Source of the DNA: DAIQRJ01 sp963708795
GTDB taxonomy: Bacteria; Actinomycetota; Actinomycetes; Propionibacteriales; DAIQRJ01
Assembly: GCA_963708795.1 (NCBI GenBank)
Contig: CAVPUH010000006.1
Coordinates: 496,001 to 560,000 of the forward strand
DNA: 64,000 nt
Direction of reading: 5' to 3'
Below, one piece after another: positions 8,291 through 17,018 of the stretch. Under the pieces are notes generated by a model that worked only from the letters and a program-made list of their open reading frames with translations, did no database searches and was not told the DNA's origin. Numbering within the stretch: position 1 is the stretch's first letter; each line of letters opens with the position of its first letter. The translations under genes were made by a program, and so were the position numbers.

Positions 8291-8420
8291 GCATCCAGGC
8301 GGGCCTCGCAGCCCGAAGACACAGCGACGAGCTCCACGGCACGACCCGATATGCGCAGGGCACCGGCCCGGTCGAGACCGAGGCCCGGACAACCCCCACT
8401 GAGGACGGAGCGACGAGGCT

Positions 8421-9254
8421 GTGACATCACCCTCCACCCCGCGGGCGGGCAGCGCGCGGACCCGCCGCGGCCGTCGTCGTGGCGGCGCGTTCGTGGTGCT
8501 GCTGGCGCTGGTGCTCTTCGGCGGCGCGTACGCGCTGGTGCAGCCGAACGAGAGCGCCAACGCGAAGGCACCGGAGTCCGCCGACATCGCCGCCGGACGC
8601 TCGCTCTTCGTGAGCGCCGGGTGCGTGACCTGCCACGGACTGAACGCCGAGGGCGTCCCGCAGAAGGGTCCGACGCTGATCGGTGTCGGCGCGGCCTCCG
8701 CGAACTTCCAGCTCGGGACGGGCCGCATGCCGCTCGCGCAGCCGGGCCAGCAGGCCGAGGCGCGCACGCCCGTCTTCACCGACGCCGAGATCGAGCGGCT
8801 GGCCGCCTACGTCGCCTCGCTCGCACCCGGCCCGGCGATCCCGGCGCCCGAGCAGCTCGACACGTCGAATCTGAGCGATGCCGATCTCGCCGAGGGCGGC
8901 GAACTGTTCCGGACCAACTGCGCCGGCTGTCACAACTTCGCCGGCAAGGGCGGCGCGCTGCCCGACGGCGCGGTCGCACCGGCACTCACCAACACCAGCT
9001 CGCTGCACATCTACGAGGCGATGCTCACCGGGCCCGGGCAGATGCCCGTCTTCGGCGACGCCACGATGACGCCGGACGACAAGCGGAAGGTGATCGCGTA
9101 CGTCGAGCACATCCGCACCGCCGACTCCCCCGGTGGCTCTGCGCTGGGCAGTCTCGGCCCGGTCACCGAGGGCCTGTGGGGCTGGATCGCCGGGATCGGA
9201 TCGCTCGTCGTGATCGCGGTCTGGCTGGCTTCGAGAGGGGTGCGCGCCAAGTGA
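8421..9254 (+). CDS. qcrC: Di-heme cytochrome c subunit of bcc complex
   Basis: Membrane-anchored di-heme cytochrome c (277 aa) that replaces separate cytochromes c1 and c in actinobacteria and passes electrons from the bc complex directly to aa3 oxidase. There is an N-terminal anchor after an Arg-rich segment (GGAFVVLLALVLFGGAYALV). Two heme sites follow, CVTCH (~residue 68) and CAGCH (~residue 167), and each lobe has an axial Met region (GRMPL, GQMPVF). A C-terminal helix (WIAGIGSLVVIAVWLA) ends the protein. GTG start at 8421; the stop overlaps the qcrA start by 4 bases. Confidence 0.96.
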   Translation: MTSPSTPRAGSARTRRGRRRGGAFVVLLALVLFGGAYALVQPNESANAKAPESADIAAGRSLFVSAGCVTCHGLNAEGVPQKGPTLIGVGAASANFQLGTGRMPLAQPGQQAEARTPVFTDAEIERLAAYVASLAPGPAIPAPEQLDTSNLSDADLAEGGELFRTNCAGCHNFAGKGGALPDGAVAPALTNTSSLHIYEAMLTGPGQMPVFGDATMTPDDKRKVIAYVEHIRTADSPGGSALGSLGPVTEGLWGWIAGIGSLVVIAVWLASRGVRAK

Positions 9255-10300
9255 GCGACATCGAGCAGGTGCCATCCGGCGACCACGGCCACGGTGCCGG
9301 CGGCCACGGTCCGGGCACCGACATCCAACCCGGCCGCGCCATGGCCGACCCCGGCCTGGAGCACTACGAACCCCGGTTGACCGACGTCGACGAGCGTGCC
9401 GCACGCCGCGCCGAGCGCCAGGTCGGCGGCATGCTGATGTTGGCCGTGGTGTGCGGCCTCGGCTTCCTCGTCTCCTACTTCGCCGTGCCGAGCGACGCGG
9501 CGATTCTCGGCATCGGTGCGCTGAACCTGGCGCTGGGTGGCTTTCTCGGTCTCTCGCTCCTCCTGATCGGCCTCGCGGCCATCCAGTGGTCGAAGAAGCT
9601 GATGTCCGACCGTGAGATCACCGAGGAGCGCCACGACCATCACTCCTCGGCCGAGGACCGCGCCGAAGCCCTCGCCGCGTTCGACCAGGGCGCCGAGGAC
9701 TCCCAGTTCGCCCGCCGGCCGCTGATCCGCAACAGCCTCTTCGCCGCCATGGGCGTGCTGGTGCTGTCCCCGATCGTGCTCCTGCGCGACCTCGGCCCGC
9801 TGCCGGACGGCGATCCTTCGCACACCATCTGGACCAAGGGCATCCGGATCGTCAACGACGTCACCTACGTCCCCGTGAAGGCCGCCGGGATCGAACTCGG
9901 CGGGATCGTGAACGCCGTCCCCGAGAACCTCACCAAGCTCGAGGGAGACGCGTTCCAGGACGCCAAGGCCAAGGCCGCCGTGATCGTCGTGCGGATGCTG
10001 CCGGGCGACATCAAGGCGTTCCCGGGCCGGGAGAACTGGGGCGTCGACGGCATACTCTGTTACTCGAAGATCTGCACCCACGTCGGCTGCCCCATCAACC
10101 TGTGGGAGCAGCAGACCCACAAGCTGCTGTGTCCGTGCCACCAGTCCACGTTCGACCTCGCCGACAACGGCAAGGTCCTGTTCGGGCCGGCGAACCGCGA
10201 CCTCCCCCAGCTTCCGATCATGGTCGACGAGAACGGCTACCTCGTCGCACAGAGCGATTTCACCGAAGCCGTCGGACCTAGCTTCTGGGAGCGCGGATGA
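9251..10300 (+). CDS. qcrA: Rieske iron-sulfur subunit of bcc complex
   Basis: Rieske [2Fe-2S] protein of 349 aa, transferring electrons from menaquinol to QcrC. A His/Gly-rich N terminus is followed by three membrane helices (two near residues 58-120 and one near 165), as expected for the actinobacterial form. The cluster motifs are CTHVGCPI (~residue 275) and CPCHQS (~295). It overlaps both neighbours by 4 bases (GTGA with qcrC, ATGA with qcrB). Confidence 0.96.
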   Translation: MSDIEQVPSGDHGHGAGGHGPGTDIQPGRAMADPGLEHYEPRLTDVDERAARRAERQVGGMLMLAVVCGLGFLVSYFAVPSDAAILGIGALNLALGGFLGLSLLLIGLAAIQWSKKLMSDREITEERHDHHSSAEDRAEALAAFDQGAEDSQFARRPLIRNSLFAAMGVLVLSPIVLLRDLGPLPDGDPSHTIWTKGIRIVNDVTYVPVKAAGIELGGIVNAVPENLTKLEGDAFQDAKAKAAVIVVRMLPGDIKAFPGRENWGVDGILCYSKICTHVGCPINLWEQQTHKLLCPCHQSTFDLADNGKVLFGPANRDLPQLPIMVDENGYLVAQSDFTEAVGPSFWERG

Positions 10301-12030
10301 CGCAAGCGCCAACACGGAGTCGACAGGAGTCCACCCCGGCCAGCGAGAGCGCGATCCTGAAGCCGCTCGCCAAGCCGGCCGGCTGGCTCGACGACCGGTC
10401 CGGCCTGGCCAAGGGACTCAAGGGGCAGATCCGCAAGGTCTTCCCCGATCACTGGTCGTTCCTGATCGGTGAGATCGCCCTCTACTCGTTCATCATCCTG
10501 TTGCTGTCCGGCACGTTCCTCACGCTCTGGTTCAAGCCGAGCATGCAGGAGGTCATCTACCACGGCACGTACGGGCCGCTGCAGGGTGTGACGATGTCGG
10601 AGGCGTACGCGTCGACGCTGCACATCAGCTTCGACGTCCGCGGCGGCCTGCTGATGCGCCAGATCCACCACTGGGCCGCCATCCTGTTCATGGCGTCGAT
10701 CACGCTGCACATGCTGCGCATCTTCTTCACCGGCGCGTTCCGCAAGCCGCGCGAGATCAACTGGCTGATCGGCATCGGCCTGATCAACCTCGGGTTCATC
10801 GAGGGCTTCTTCGGCTACTCACTGCCCGACGACCTGCTCTCCGGAACCGGCCTGCGGGTGGCCGAAGGCATCATGCGCTCGGTCCCGGTGGTCGGCACCT
10901 ACGTGTCGTTCTTCTTCTTCGGGGGCGAGTTCCCCGGCGCCGACTTCGTGCCCAGGATCTACGTGGCGCACGTCCTGCTGGTGCCGGGCATCCTGCTGGC
11001 GCTGGTCGCCGTGCACCTGTTCTTCATCGTCTACCACAAGCACACCCAGTACCCCGGGCCGGGACGAACCGACCGCAACGTCGTCGGCCAACCGCTCATG
11101 CCCGTCTACATGGCCAAGGCGGGCGGCTACTTCTTCGCGGTGTTCGGCATCACGGCGCTGATGAGCGCGTTGATGACGATCAACCCGGTGTGGATGTACG
11201 GCCCGTACAACCCGGCCCAGGTGACGGCCGACTCGCAACCGGACTGGTACGTCGGGTGGATGGACGGCGGCCTCCGGGTCATGCCGAACCTCGAGACCCA
11301 TCTCTGGGGTTTCACGATCTCGTGGAACGTCCTGATACCCGGGGCAGGGCTGATGGGCTTGCTCTACACGTCCCTGGCGCTCTATCCGTTCGTCGAGCAG
11401 TGGATCACCGGCGACAAGCGCGAGCATCACGTGCTGGACCGACCGCGCAACCAGCCCACCCGGACCGGGCTCGGTGCTGCCGGCATCTCGGTCTACGCCT
11501 TGCTGTGGATCGCCGGAGGCAACGACGTCATCGCGCCGATGTTCAACCTGAGCATCTACTCGATCACGTGGTTCGTCCGAATAGGCGTGTTCGTCGTGCC
11601 GTTCCTGGCGTTCATCACGGTGCGGCGGATCTGCATCTCGCTCCAGCGGCGAGATCGTCAGATGGTGCTGCACGGGTACGAGTCCGGCACGATCGTGCGC
11701 TCCCCCGACGGCGGGTTCTCCGAACTGCACCAGGAGCTCCCGCTCGACACGGCGTACACGATCACGGCGCACGACTCGCAGGTGCCCGCCGAGCTTCCGG
11801 CCACCGCCGACGCCAACGGCGTGGCGGCGAAGGGTCAGACCCTGTCGCGCTGGCGGGTCAAGCTCTCGGAGTTCTACTACGGAGACGTGGTCAACCCACC
11901 GACTCCGCAGGAACTCACGCAGGCCCACGAGCACGGCGACCATGCGGTGGAACTCGGCTCGGAGGCCGACGGCACTCCGGCGATCGAAGCCGGCGAGCCC
12001 GACCGCGAGAAGACCGTCTCCACTCCCTGA
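10297..12030 (+). CDS. qcrB: Cytochrome b subunit of bcc complex
   Basis: Menaquinol-oxidising cytochrome b (577 aa). Heme-ligand regions are visible in HISFDVRGGLLMRQIHHWAA, ASITLHMLRIFF and AVHLFFIVYHKHTQYP. The Qo-site PEWY motif appears as PDWYVGW, the actinobacterial variant. The ~130-aa cytoplasmic C-terminal tail (YESGTIVRSPDGGFSELHQ...) is typical of actinobacterial QcrB. It is the last gene of the ctaE-qcrCAB run and is followed by a strong terminator. Confidence 0.96.
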   Translation: MTQAPTRSRQESTPASESAILKPLAKPAGWLDDRSGLAKGLKGQIRKVFPDHWSFLIGEIALYSFIILLLSGTFLTLWFKPSMQEVIYHGTYGPLQGVTMSEAYASTLHISFDVRGGLLMRQIHHWAAILFMASITLHMLRIFFTGAFRKPREINWLIGIGLINLGFIEGFFGYSLPDDLLSGTGLRVAEGIMRSVPVVGTYVSFFFFGGEFPGADFVPRIYVAHVLLVPGILLALVAVHLFFIVYHKHTQYPGPGRTDRNVVGQPLMPVYMAKAGGYFFAVFGITALMSALMTINPVWMYGPYNPAQVTADSQPDWYVGWMDGGLRVMPNLETHLWGFTISWNVLIPGAGLMGLLYTSLALYPFVEQWITGDKREHHVLDRPRNQPTRTGLGAAGISVYALLWIAGGNDVIAPMFNLSIYSITWFVRIGVFVVPFLAFITVRRICISLQRRDRQMVLHGYESGTIVRSPDGGFSELHQELPLDTAYTITAHDSQVPAELPATADANGVAAKGQTLSRWRVKLSEFYYGDVVNPPTPQELTQAHEHGDHAVELGSEADGTPAIEAGEPDREKTVSTP

Positions 12031-12057
12031 CGGGTTCTTCCCGTTCGATACGTCGAC

Positions 12058-12098
12058 AAGGACCGGTTCGCAGCACCTGCAGCGAACCGGTCCTTTCG
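12058..12098 (+). terminator. Terminator after qcrB
   Basis: Perfect 14-bp stem AAGGACCGGTTCGC / GCGAACCGGTCCTT (12058-12071 with 12082-12095), 10-nt loop, then TTC. It lies 28 bases after the qcrB stop, the clearest rho-independent-like terminator in the window. Confidence 0.9.
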
Positions 12099-12212
12099 TC
12101 GTCAGCTGCCATCGGTTGCGGTGTCGGTGGACTCCGGCATAGTGCCGAGCTGACGAAGGAACGACGGCGCGGTGGTATCACCGCCGCCGCCGCGTCCCCT
12201 TGTGAACCTCGA

Positions 12213-12248
12213 CGGCGGGCGAGCAGACGTGTTTCTGCTCGCCCGCCG
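12213..12248. other. Perfect 14-bp hairpin, no U tract
   Basis: CGGCGGGCGAGCAG / CTGCTCGCCCGCCG (12213-12226 with 12235-12248) around loop ACGTGTTT. It lies in the 316-bp gap between qcrB and the L,D-transpeptidase. It could be a second terminator or a 5'-leader structure of the transpeptidase mRNA. Confidence 0.75.
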
Positions 12249-12312
12249 AGCCAACAATGTCGGCATCGCCGCCGTCGGGACAGTCAGGACCGACCGAGGT
12301 CCGATCCGTTCT

Positions 12313-12328
12313 CCTCTCCGCGGAGAGG
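12313..12328. promoter_or_regulatory. 16-bp perfect palindrome before transpeptidase gene
   Basis: CCTCTCCGCGGAGAGG, 18 bases before the GTG start and 8 before the GGGAG ribosome site. It could be a dimeric repressor site or an mRNA hairpin masking the ribosome site. No regulator is assigned. Confidence 0.5.
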
Positions 12329-12346
12329 GCGACAAGGGAGCACCCC

Positions 12347-13126
12347 GTGACCACCGATCGCACGACCCCACCACCGATCCAGCCGGCGCTCGAGCCGGCG
12401 AAGAACGGGCGTATCCGCAGCGTGTTCGGCCGAGCCGGGGTGGTCGCCCTGGCGCTCGCGCTGTTCGGCGCGGTCGCCTTCGCCATCCCCGCCACGGCAT
12501 CCGCCGCCACCGGAGCCACGCTGCATGTCGGCTCCGACGGCTCGAAGGTCGCGCTGCTCCAGTACTTCCTCGACAAGAACAAGCATCACGACTACCTCGC
12601 TCTCTCCGGCTCGTACACCACGCACTTCGGAGACGTGACGAAGACGGCCCTGAGGAAGTGGGAGAAGGCCAACAAGCGCACCGTCGACGGTCGCATCACG
12701 GTCAGCTCGAAGGAGTGGAACCTGCTGCGCTCCCAGGTCAGGACGCCGAAGCTGGACCAGCGCTGCCTGAAGGGCGCTCTCGTCGTCTGCGCCAGCAAGA
12801 AGAACAAGCGGCTGTACGTCGTCGAGCACGGCAAGGTGACTCGCTCCTACGACGCGCGGTTCGGGCGCCCCGGTCACGAGACGCGCAACGGTGTCTTCCA
12901 CATCTTCCGCATCAGCGGCAAGAACGCGGTCTCGTCGGAGTACCACACGCCGATGCCGTTCGCGATGACGTTCAGCGGCGGTCAGGCCGTCCACTACTCG
13001 CCGAGCTTCGCGGCCAACGGGTACTCCGGCGGCAGCCACGGCTGCATCAACCTGCGCGACTACGGCGGCACCAAGTGGCTCAACCGGGAAGTCCGCATCG
13101 GCACCAAGGTCGTCGTCTACAAGTAG
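12347..13126 (+). CDS. Secreted L,D-transpeptidase with peptidoglycan-binding domain
   Basis: YkuD-family enzyme (259 aa) that makes 3-3 cross-links in peptidoglycan outside the membrane. GTG at 12347 has GGGAG six bases upstream. An N-terminal basic tail and signal helix (VVALALALFGAVAFAIPATASA) end near residue 48. Residues ~50-110 form a peptidoglycan-binding-1-like domain (GSDGSKVALLQYFLD...VDGRI). Residues ~125-259 are the YkuD domain, with the catalytic motif in VHYSPSFAANGYSG followed by GSHGCINLRD; Cys is near residue 233. A second, different L,D-transpeptidase lies at 21036-22316. Confidence 0.92.
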   Translation: MTTDRTTPPPIQPALEPAKNGRIRSVFGRAGVVALALALFGAVAFAIPATASAATGATLHVGSDGSKVALLQYFLDKNKHHDYLALSGSYTTHFGDVTKTALRKWEKANKRTVDGRITVSSKEWNLLRSQVRTPKLDQRCLKGALVVCASKKNKRLYVVEHGKVTRSYDARFGRPGHETRNGVFHIFRISGKNAVSSEYHTPMPFAMTFSGGQAVHYSPSFAANGYSGGSHGCINLRDYGGTKWLNREVRIGTKVVVYK

Positions 13127-13166
13127 GGCGACACGTACGCCGTTGACCAGCAGCACGAACGTGCAC

Positions 13167-13199
13167 GGGCACCGGCCGGCCGCGCGCCGGTCGGTGCCC
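13167..13199 (+). terminator. Hairpin after transpeptidase gene
   Basis: GGGCACCGGCCGGC / GCCGGTCGGTGCCC (13167-13180 with 13186-13199), 14 pairs with one G-T wobble and a 5-nt loop. It ends one base before the -10 of the next gene, insulating it. Confidence 0.7.
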
Positions 13200-13200
13200 C

Positions 13201-13206
13201 TAGGCT
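13201..13206 (+). promoter_or_regulatory. -10 element TAGGCT, leaderless start
   Basis: TAGGCT, 7 nt before the ATG at 13214, with no ribosome-binding site between them. Confidence 0.6.
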
Positions 13207-13213
13207 TCGCGGC

Positions 13214-14035
13214 ATGACCGGCGAGGTGCAGGCAACGGTCGGCGTCATCGGCGGGTCGGGTTTCTACACGTTCCTGGAGGATCCGGTCGACGTCGAGGTC
13301 ACCACCCCCTTCGGCCCGCCGAGCGACCCGATCTCCATCGGGACGATCGGGAGCGACGGCACGGCGGACGGCCGTCGTGTCGCCTTTCTTCCACGCCACG
13401 GCCGCGATCATCGATTCCACCCGCACGCGATCAACTACCGGGCGAACCTGTGGGCGCTGCGTAGCGTCGGTGTCCGCCAGGTGCTGGCACCGAGCGCCGT
13501 CGGAAGTCTGCGTCCCGAGCTCGATCCGGGCACCTTCGTCGTCCCCGACCAGCTGATCGACACGACTGCCGGCCGCGTCCGGAGCGTCTACGCGGACACG
13601 CCGCCGGTCGTCCACGTCAGCCTGGCCGACCCGTACTGCCCCCGAGGCCGCGCCGCCGCGCTGTCGGCCGATGCCGACCTGATCGACGGCGGCACGCTCG
13701 TCGTCATCGACGGCCCGCGTTTCTCCACCCGCGCTGAGTCGCGTATGTACGCCGCCATGGGGGGCGCGGTGATCGGCATGACCGGGATGCCGGAAGCCGC
13801 GATCGCGCGCGAACTCGCTCTCTGCTACACGGGGATCGCCACCGTCACCGACCTCGATGCCGGCGTCGAGACCGGCGACGGCGTCACACATGCCGACGTC
13901 CTGACGGTCTTCGCCGCGAACCTGGACCGGCTGCGTGGCGTCATCGTCCGCGCCATCGCCGCCTTGCCGACCGACGACGACTGCCGCTGCCGGCACGCGG
14001 TCGACGGTCTCGAGTTGCCGTTCGACCTGCCATGA
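13214..14035 (+). CDS. 5'-methylthioadenosine/thioinosine phosphorylase
   Basis: Purine-nucleoside-phosphorylase-superfamily enzyme of 273 aa, matching the MtnP/Rv0535 type that salvages methylthioadenosine. Motifs: GVIGGSGFY (phosphate loop), LPRHGRDHRFHPHAINYRAN, the APSAVGSL region, VVIDGPRFSTRAES, and MTGMPEAAIARELALCY with substrate-binding Met and Glu. The C terminus holds a short CRCRH motif. The stop overlaps the next gene by 4 bases (ATGA). Preference for MTA over thioinosine or guanosine cannot be decided by eye. Confidence 0.9.
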   Translation: MTGEVQATVGVIGGSGFYTFLEDPVDVEVTTPFGPPSDPISIGTIGSDGTADGRRVAFLPRHGRDHRFHPHAINYRANLWALRSVGVRQVLAPSAVGSLRPELDPGTFVVPDQLIDTTAGRVRSVYADTPPVVHVSLADPYCPRGRAAALSADADLIDGGTLVVIDGPRFSTRAESRMYAAMGGAVIGMTGMPEAAIARELALCYTGIATVTDLDAGVETGDGVTHADVLTVFAANLDRLRGVIVRAIAALPTDDDCRCRHAVDGLELPFDLP

Positions 14036-15060
14036 GTCGTGTCCTCGTGACCGGCTCCGCCGGCTTCATCGGCCGGCACGCGGTGGCCGCGCTCGCCACC
14101 GCGGGCCACGACGTCATCGGCTACGACCTCGCCGCGCCGACCGGCGTCCCGGATCAGCTCCGGGCCGACATCCGCTCACGCGCAGCGTTGCTCGAGGCCC
14201 TGAGCGGCGTCGACGTCGCCGTCCATCTCGCCGCCAAGGTCGGCCTCGGCGTGCGCCTGTCCGACATCGACGACTACGTCAGCCACAACGACCTCGGCAC
14301 CGCGGTCCTCCTGCGCGCGCTCGCCGAAGCCGGCTGTCACCGGTTGGTCGTCGCGTCGTCGATGGTGGTCTACGGGGAGGGCCGTTACCGGTGCCCCGTC
14401 CACGGTGCGACAGCGCCCGGACCTCGGGCCGAAGCCGATCTGCGCGCCGGTGTGTTCGATCCGCCCTGTCCGCTCTGCGGCCGGCGCCTGACACCCGAAC
14501 TCGTCGACGAGGACGCCCCGTTCGATCCCCGCAACACCTACGCCGCCAGCAAGGTCGCCACGGAGCACCTCACCCGCGTGTGGGCTCGCGAGCTGGACGC
14601 GACGGCCGTCGCGTTGCGCTTCCACAACGTGTACGGGCCCGGCATGCCCGCCGACACGCCGTACGCCGGCGTCGCCTCGCTGTTCGCTGCCGCACTGGCC
14701 CGCGGAGACGCGCCGCAGGTGTTCGAGGACGGCGGGCAGCGACGCGACTTCGTCCATGTCACCGACGTGGCCCGAGCCGTCGCGACCGCCGCCGACGCCG
14801 AACTCGAGACGGGCCGCGTGCATGCCTACAACGTCGGGAGCGGCGAGCCGCACACCGTCGGGGAGCTCGCGGACACGCTCGCGGTGGCGCTCGACGGCCC
14901 GACGCCGCAGGTGACGGGCCGGTACCGGCTGGGCGACGTCCGCCACATCACCGCGAGTTCCGCCCGCATCGCCGATCAGCTGGGTTGGCGCTCCAGCATC
15001 GGGTTCGCCGAGGGTGTCGAGGCGTTCGCGGCCGATCGAGCCGCGGAGCCCACCGGCTGA
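14032..15060 (+). CDS. NAD-dependent epimerase with Cys-rich insertion
   Basis: Extended SDR nucleotide-sugar epimerase/dehydratase of 342 aa, comparable to Rv0536 (GalE3). It has the Rossmann glycine motif GSAGFIGRHA at the N terminus, the active-site Ser (VVASSMVVYGEG) and YAASK, the Tyr-Lys pair of catalysis. Between them lies an insertion with three Cys and a His (RYRCPVHG, PPCPLCGRRL) that resembles a small zinc knuckle. The substrate is unknown; dTDP-rhamnose 4-epimerase-like enzymes carry a similar insert. Its 3' end overlaps the convergent kinase gene by 85 bases. Confidence 0.87.
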   Translation: MSRVLVTGSAGFIGRHAVAALATAGHDVIGYDLAAPTGVPDQLRADIRSRAALLEALSGVDVAVHLAAKVGLGVRLSDIDDYVSHNDLGTAVLLRALAEAGCHRLVVASSMVVYGEGRYRCPVHGATAPGPRAEADLRAGVFDPPCPLCGRRLTPELVDEDAPFDPRNTYAASKVATEHLTRVWARELDATAVALRFHNVYGPGMPADTPYAGVASLFAAALARGDAPQVFEDGGQRRDFVHVTDVARAVATAADAELETGRVHAYNVGSGEPHTVGELADTLAVALDGPTPQVTGRYRLGDVRHITASSARIADQLGWRSSIGFAEGVEAFAADRAAEPTG

Positions 15061-16181
15061 GCGGCGCCGGCCGCCGGCAGCTCCACGTCGAACGCGCATC
15101 CGGCTCCGACGTTACGGACACCGATCCTCCCGGCGTGTGCCTCGACGACGCCCCTCGCGATGGCCAGGCCGAGCCCAGCGCCGCCGCCACGGGCGGGTTG
15201 CGCCTGCCAGCCCACGTCGAAGACGTGATCGAGGGCGTCGCCGGCGATCCCCCCACACCCGTCGGACACGGCGAGACTGATCCGGTCCCCCTCGTGCCGG
15301 CCCGCCTCGACCCGCACGGTCCCGCCGGCAGTCGTGTGCGTGATCGCGTTCGCCACCAGGTTCGCCACCGCGCGCGTCAGTTCGTCGGCGTCGGCCGAGA
15401 CGGCCAGCCGGTCGTCGCACGGGACGCCGACCTCCAGGGTGACACCGGCCCGGGCCGCGCGCGCGGACGCCTCACCGGTGACGTCGCCCACCAGCTCGAC
15501 CAGCGACACCGGGACACGATGGCCCGGCTTCGGCGCGTCGGTCACGCGGGCCAATGTGAACAGGTCGTCGACGATCCCGGCCATCCGGTCGACTGCCGCA
15601 CGCAACTGCCCCAACGCCACCGCACGGTCCTCGACGACATCGTCTTCGAGGGCCTCGGCGAGGGCCCCGATCCCGGCCATCGGCGTGCGCAGGTCGTGGG
15701 AGAGGAACGCGATCAGCTCCCGTCGCGACTGCTCGAGAGCCAGCTCGCGGTCCCGGGCCCGGGCCAGTCTGGCCCCGGTCGCGGTCAGTTCGTCGAGGAG
15801 CGCGCGGAACTCCGCGGGCATCGGCTCGGTGGGGCGCAGCGAGCTGTCGGCGCGGCCGGGTTCGATGTCGCGTACCCGGGCGGCCACCCGTCTGGCCGAC
15901 CGCGTGACGAGGCTGGCAGCCGCCGCCGCCATCACGACAGCGACGATCGAGGACGCGGCCAGCGCGAACAGCACGACCCAGGAGTCGTGGGTCGACAAGA
16001 ACATGACCCGCACGCTGACCACGACGGTGCCCGCGACCGCCACCAGCGGGACCAGCGCGGTGATGACGATGCCGACGCGCAGCGCCTGCCCCCGGGTGAG
16101 CCGCAACGCCAGGGCACCCAGCCCGCCGGCGATGAGGCAACTCCCGAAGGTGAAGACGAAGATCCATTGGGTGGCGGTCAT
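14976..16181 (-). CDS. Sensor histidine kinase
   Basis: Membrane two-component sensor of 401 aa. It has two N-terminal helices (residues ~5-27 and ~35-57), a third at ~66-90 with almost no periplasmic loop, then a short HAMP-like linker. The H-box FLSHDLRTPMAG places the phospho-His at residue 162. The ATPase has the N-box (NLVANAITHT), G1 (VSDGCGGI) and G2 (GGGAGLGLAIARG). The lack of an external domain suggests it senses the membrane or an internal cue. ATG at 16181 overlaps the response-regulator stop by 4 bases. Confidence 0.92.
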   Translation of the reverse strand: MTATQWIFVFTFGSCLIAGGLGALALRLTRGQALRVGIVITALVPLVAVAGTVVVSVRVMFLSTHDSWVVLFALAASSIVAVVMAAAAASLVTRSARRVAARVRDIEPGRADSSLRPTEPMPAEFRALLDELTATGARLARARDRELALEQSRRELIAFLSHDLRTPMAGIGALAEALEDDVVEDRAVALGQLRAAVDRMAGIVDDLFTLARVTDAPKPGHRVPVSLVELVGDVTGEASARAARAGVTLEVGVPCDDRLAVSADADELTRAVANLVANAITHTTAGGTVRVEAGRHEGDRISLAVSDGCGGIAGDALDHVFDVGWQAQPARGGGAGLGLAIARGVVEAHAGRIGVRNVGAGCAFDVELPAAGAAQPVGSAARSAANASTPSANPMLERQPS

Positions 16182-16897
16182 CGTTCCTCCGTCGCGGTGT
16201 CGACGGCGTTCCCAGCGGCGCGGTAGCCGACTCGAGGGACCGTCAGGATGAGCTTCGGGTCCGACGGGTCGCGCTCGATCTTCTCGCGCAGCCGTCGTAC
16301 GTGCACGGTGACGGTGGACGAATCACCGAACTCCCACCCCCACACCCGCGTCAGCAGTTCGGCCTTGGTGAACGTCTCGCCCGGATGCCGGGCGAGGTAG
16401 CTCAGCAGGTCGAACTCGCGCAGTGTCAGTCGCACGGCACGATCGCCGACCATGACCTCGTGACTGGCGGTGTCGATCGCGACCGCGCCGAGGCGGATGT
16501 TCCGGACGGTGAGCGCCGAGCCGGCGAGCCGCTCGGCCCGACGCACCAGACCGTGCACACGCACCACCAACTCGCGCGGGCTCACCGGTTTCACGAGATA
16601 GTCGTCGGCGCCGGTCTCCAGGCCCAGCACCCGGTCGTCCTCGTCACCGCGCGCCGACACCGTGAGCACCGAGGCGGCGTCGTCCTGGCCACGCCGTCGC
16701 CGGAGCACCTCGAGACCGGACATGCGCGGCAGCATCAGATCCAGCACCACCACGTCGGGTCGCCAGCTCGTCCAGCGTTCGAGCGCGTCGACGCCGTCAC
16801 CGACGACTTCGACCGCGTAGCCGGCCCGCCGCAGATACGCGGCGAAGACGGACGCGATCGTCGGATCGTCCTCGACGACGAGCACACGGGCAGTCAC
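16178..16897 (-). CDS. OmpR-family response regulator
   Basis: 239-aa partner of the adjacent histidine kinase. Receiver domain: VLVVEDD acidic pocket, phospho-Asp in VVVLDLMLPRMSG (residue ~53), Thr/Ser switch (VLTVSAR), and YLVKP lysine. Winged-helix DNA-binding domain at residues ~140-230 (LTLREFDLLSYLARHPG...VTVHVRRLREKI...RVGYR). GTG at 16897 is chosen because the receiver begins there and a TACTCT -10 lies 6 nt upstream, giving a leaderless start. The pair diverges from the GT2 gene; the regulon is unknown. Confidence 0.93.
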   Translation of the reverse strand: MTARVLVVEDDPTIASVFAAYLRRAGYAVEVVGDGVDALERWTSWRPDVVVLDLMLPRMSGLEVLRRRRGQDDAASVLTVSARGDEDDRVLGLETGADDYLVKPVSPRELVVRVHGLVRRAERLAGSALTVRNIRLGAVAIDTASHEVMVGDRAVRLTLREFDLLSYLARHPGETFTKAELLTRVWGWEFGDSSTVTVHVRRLREKIERDPSDPKLILTVPRVGYRAAGNAVDTATEER

Positions 16898-16903
16898 CGC
16901 GTC

Positions 16904-16909
16904 AGAGTA
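16904..16909 (-). promoter_or_regulatory. -10 element TACTCT, leaderless start
   Basis: On the minus strand TACTCT lies 6 nt before the GTG at 16897 of the response-regulator gene. Confidence 0.6.
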
Positions 16910-17006
16910 TGCGGCGGCGAGCGTCGCCGGGCCCCGTCGGCCGCGCACCGACCGACCGTAAGGGACCCGTCATCGCCGGCGCGCACGGGCCTGGTCGGGT
17001 GGACGT

Positions 17007-17012
17007 TAGCGT
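17007..17012 (+). promoter_or_regulatory. -10 element TAGCGT, leaderless start
   Basis: TAGCGT lies 6 nt before the ATG at 17019 of the glycosyltransferase operon. Confidence 0.55.
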
Positions 17013-17018
17013 CGGAGC

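Noticed and set aside
12284..13996. 570-residue open frame antisense to the transpeptidase and MTA phosphorylase
   Set aside because: Covers two clear genes and an intergenic terminator; no homology pattern.
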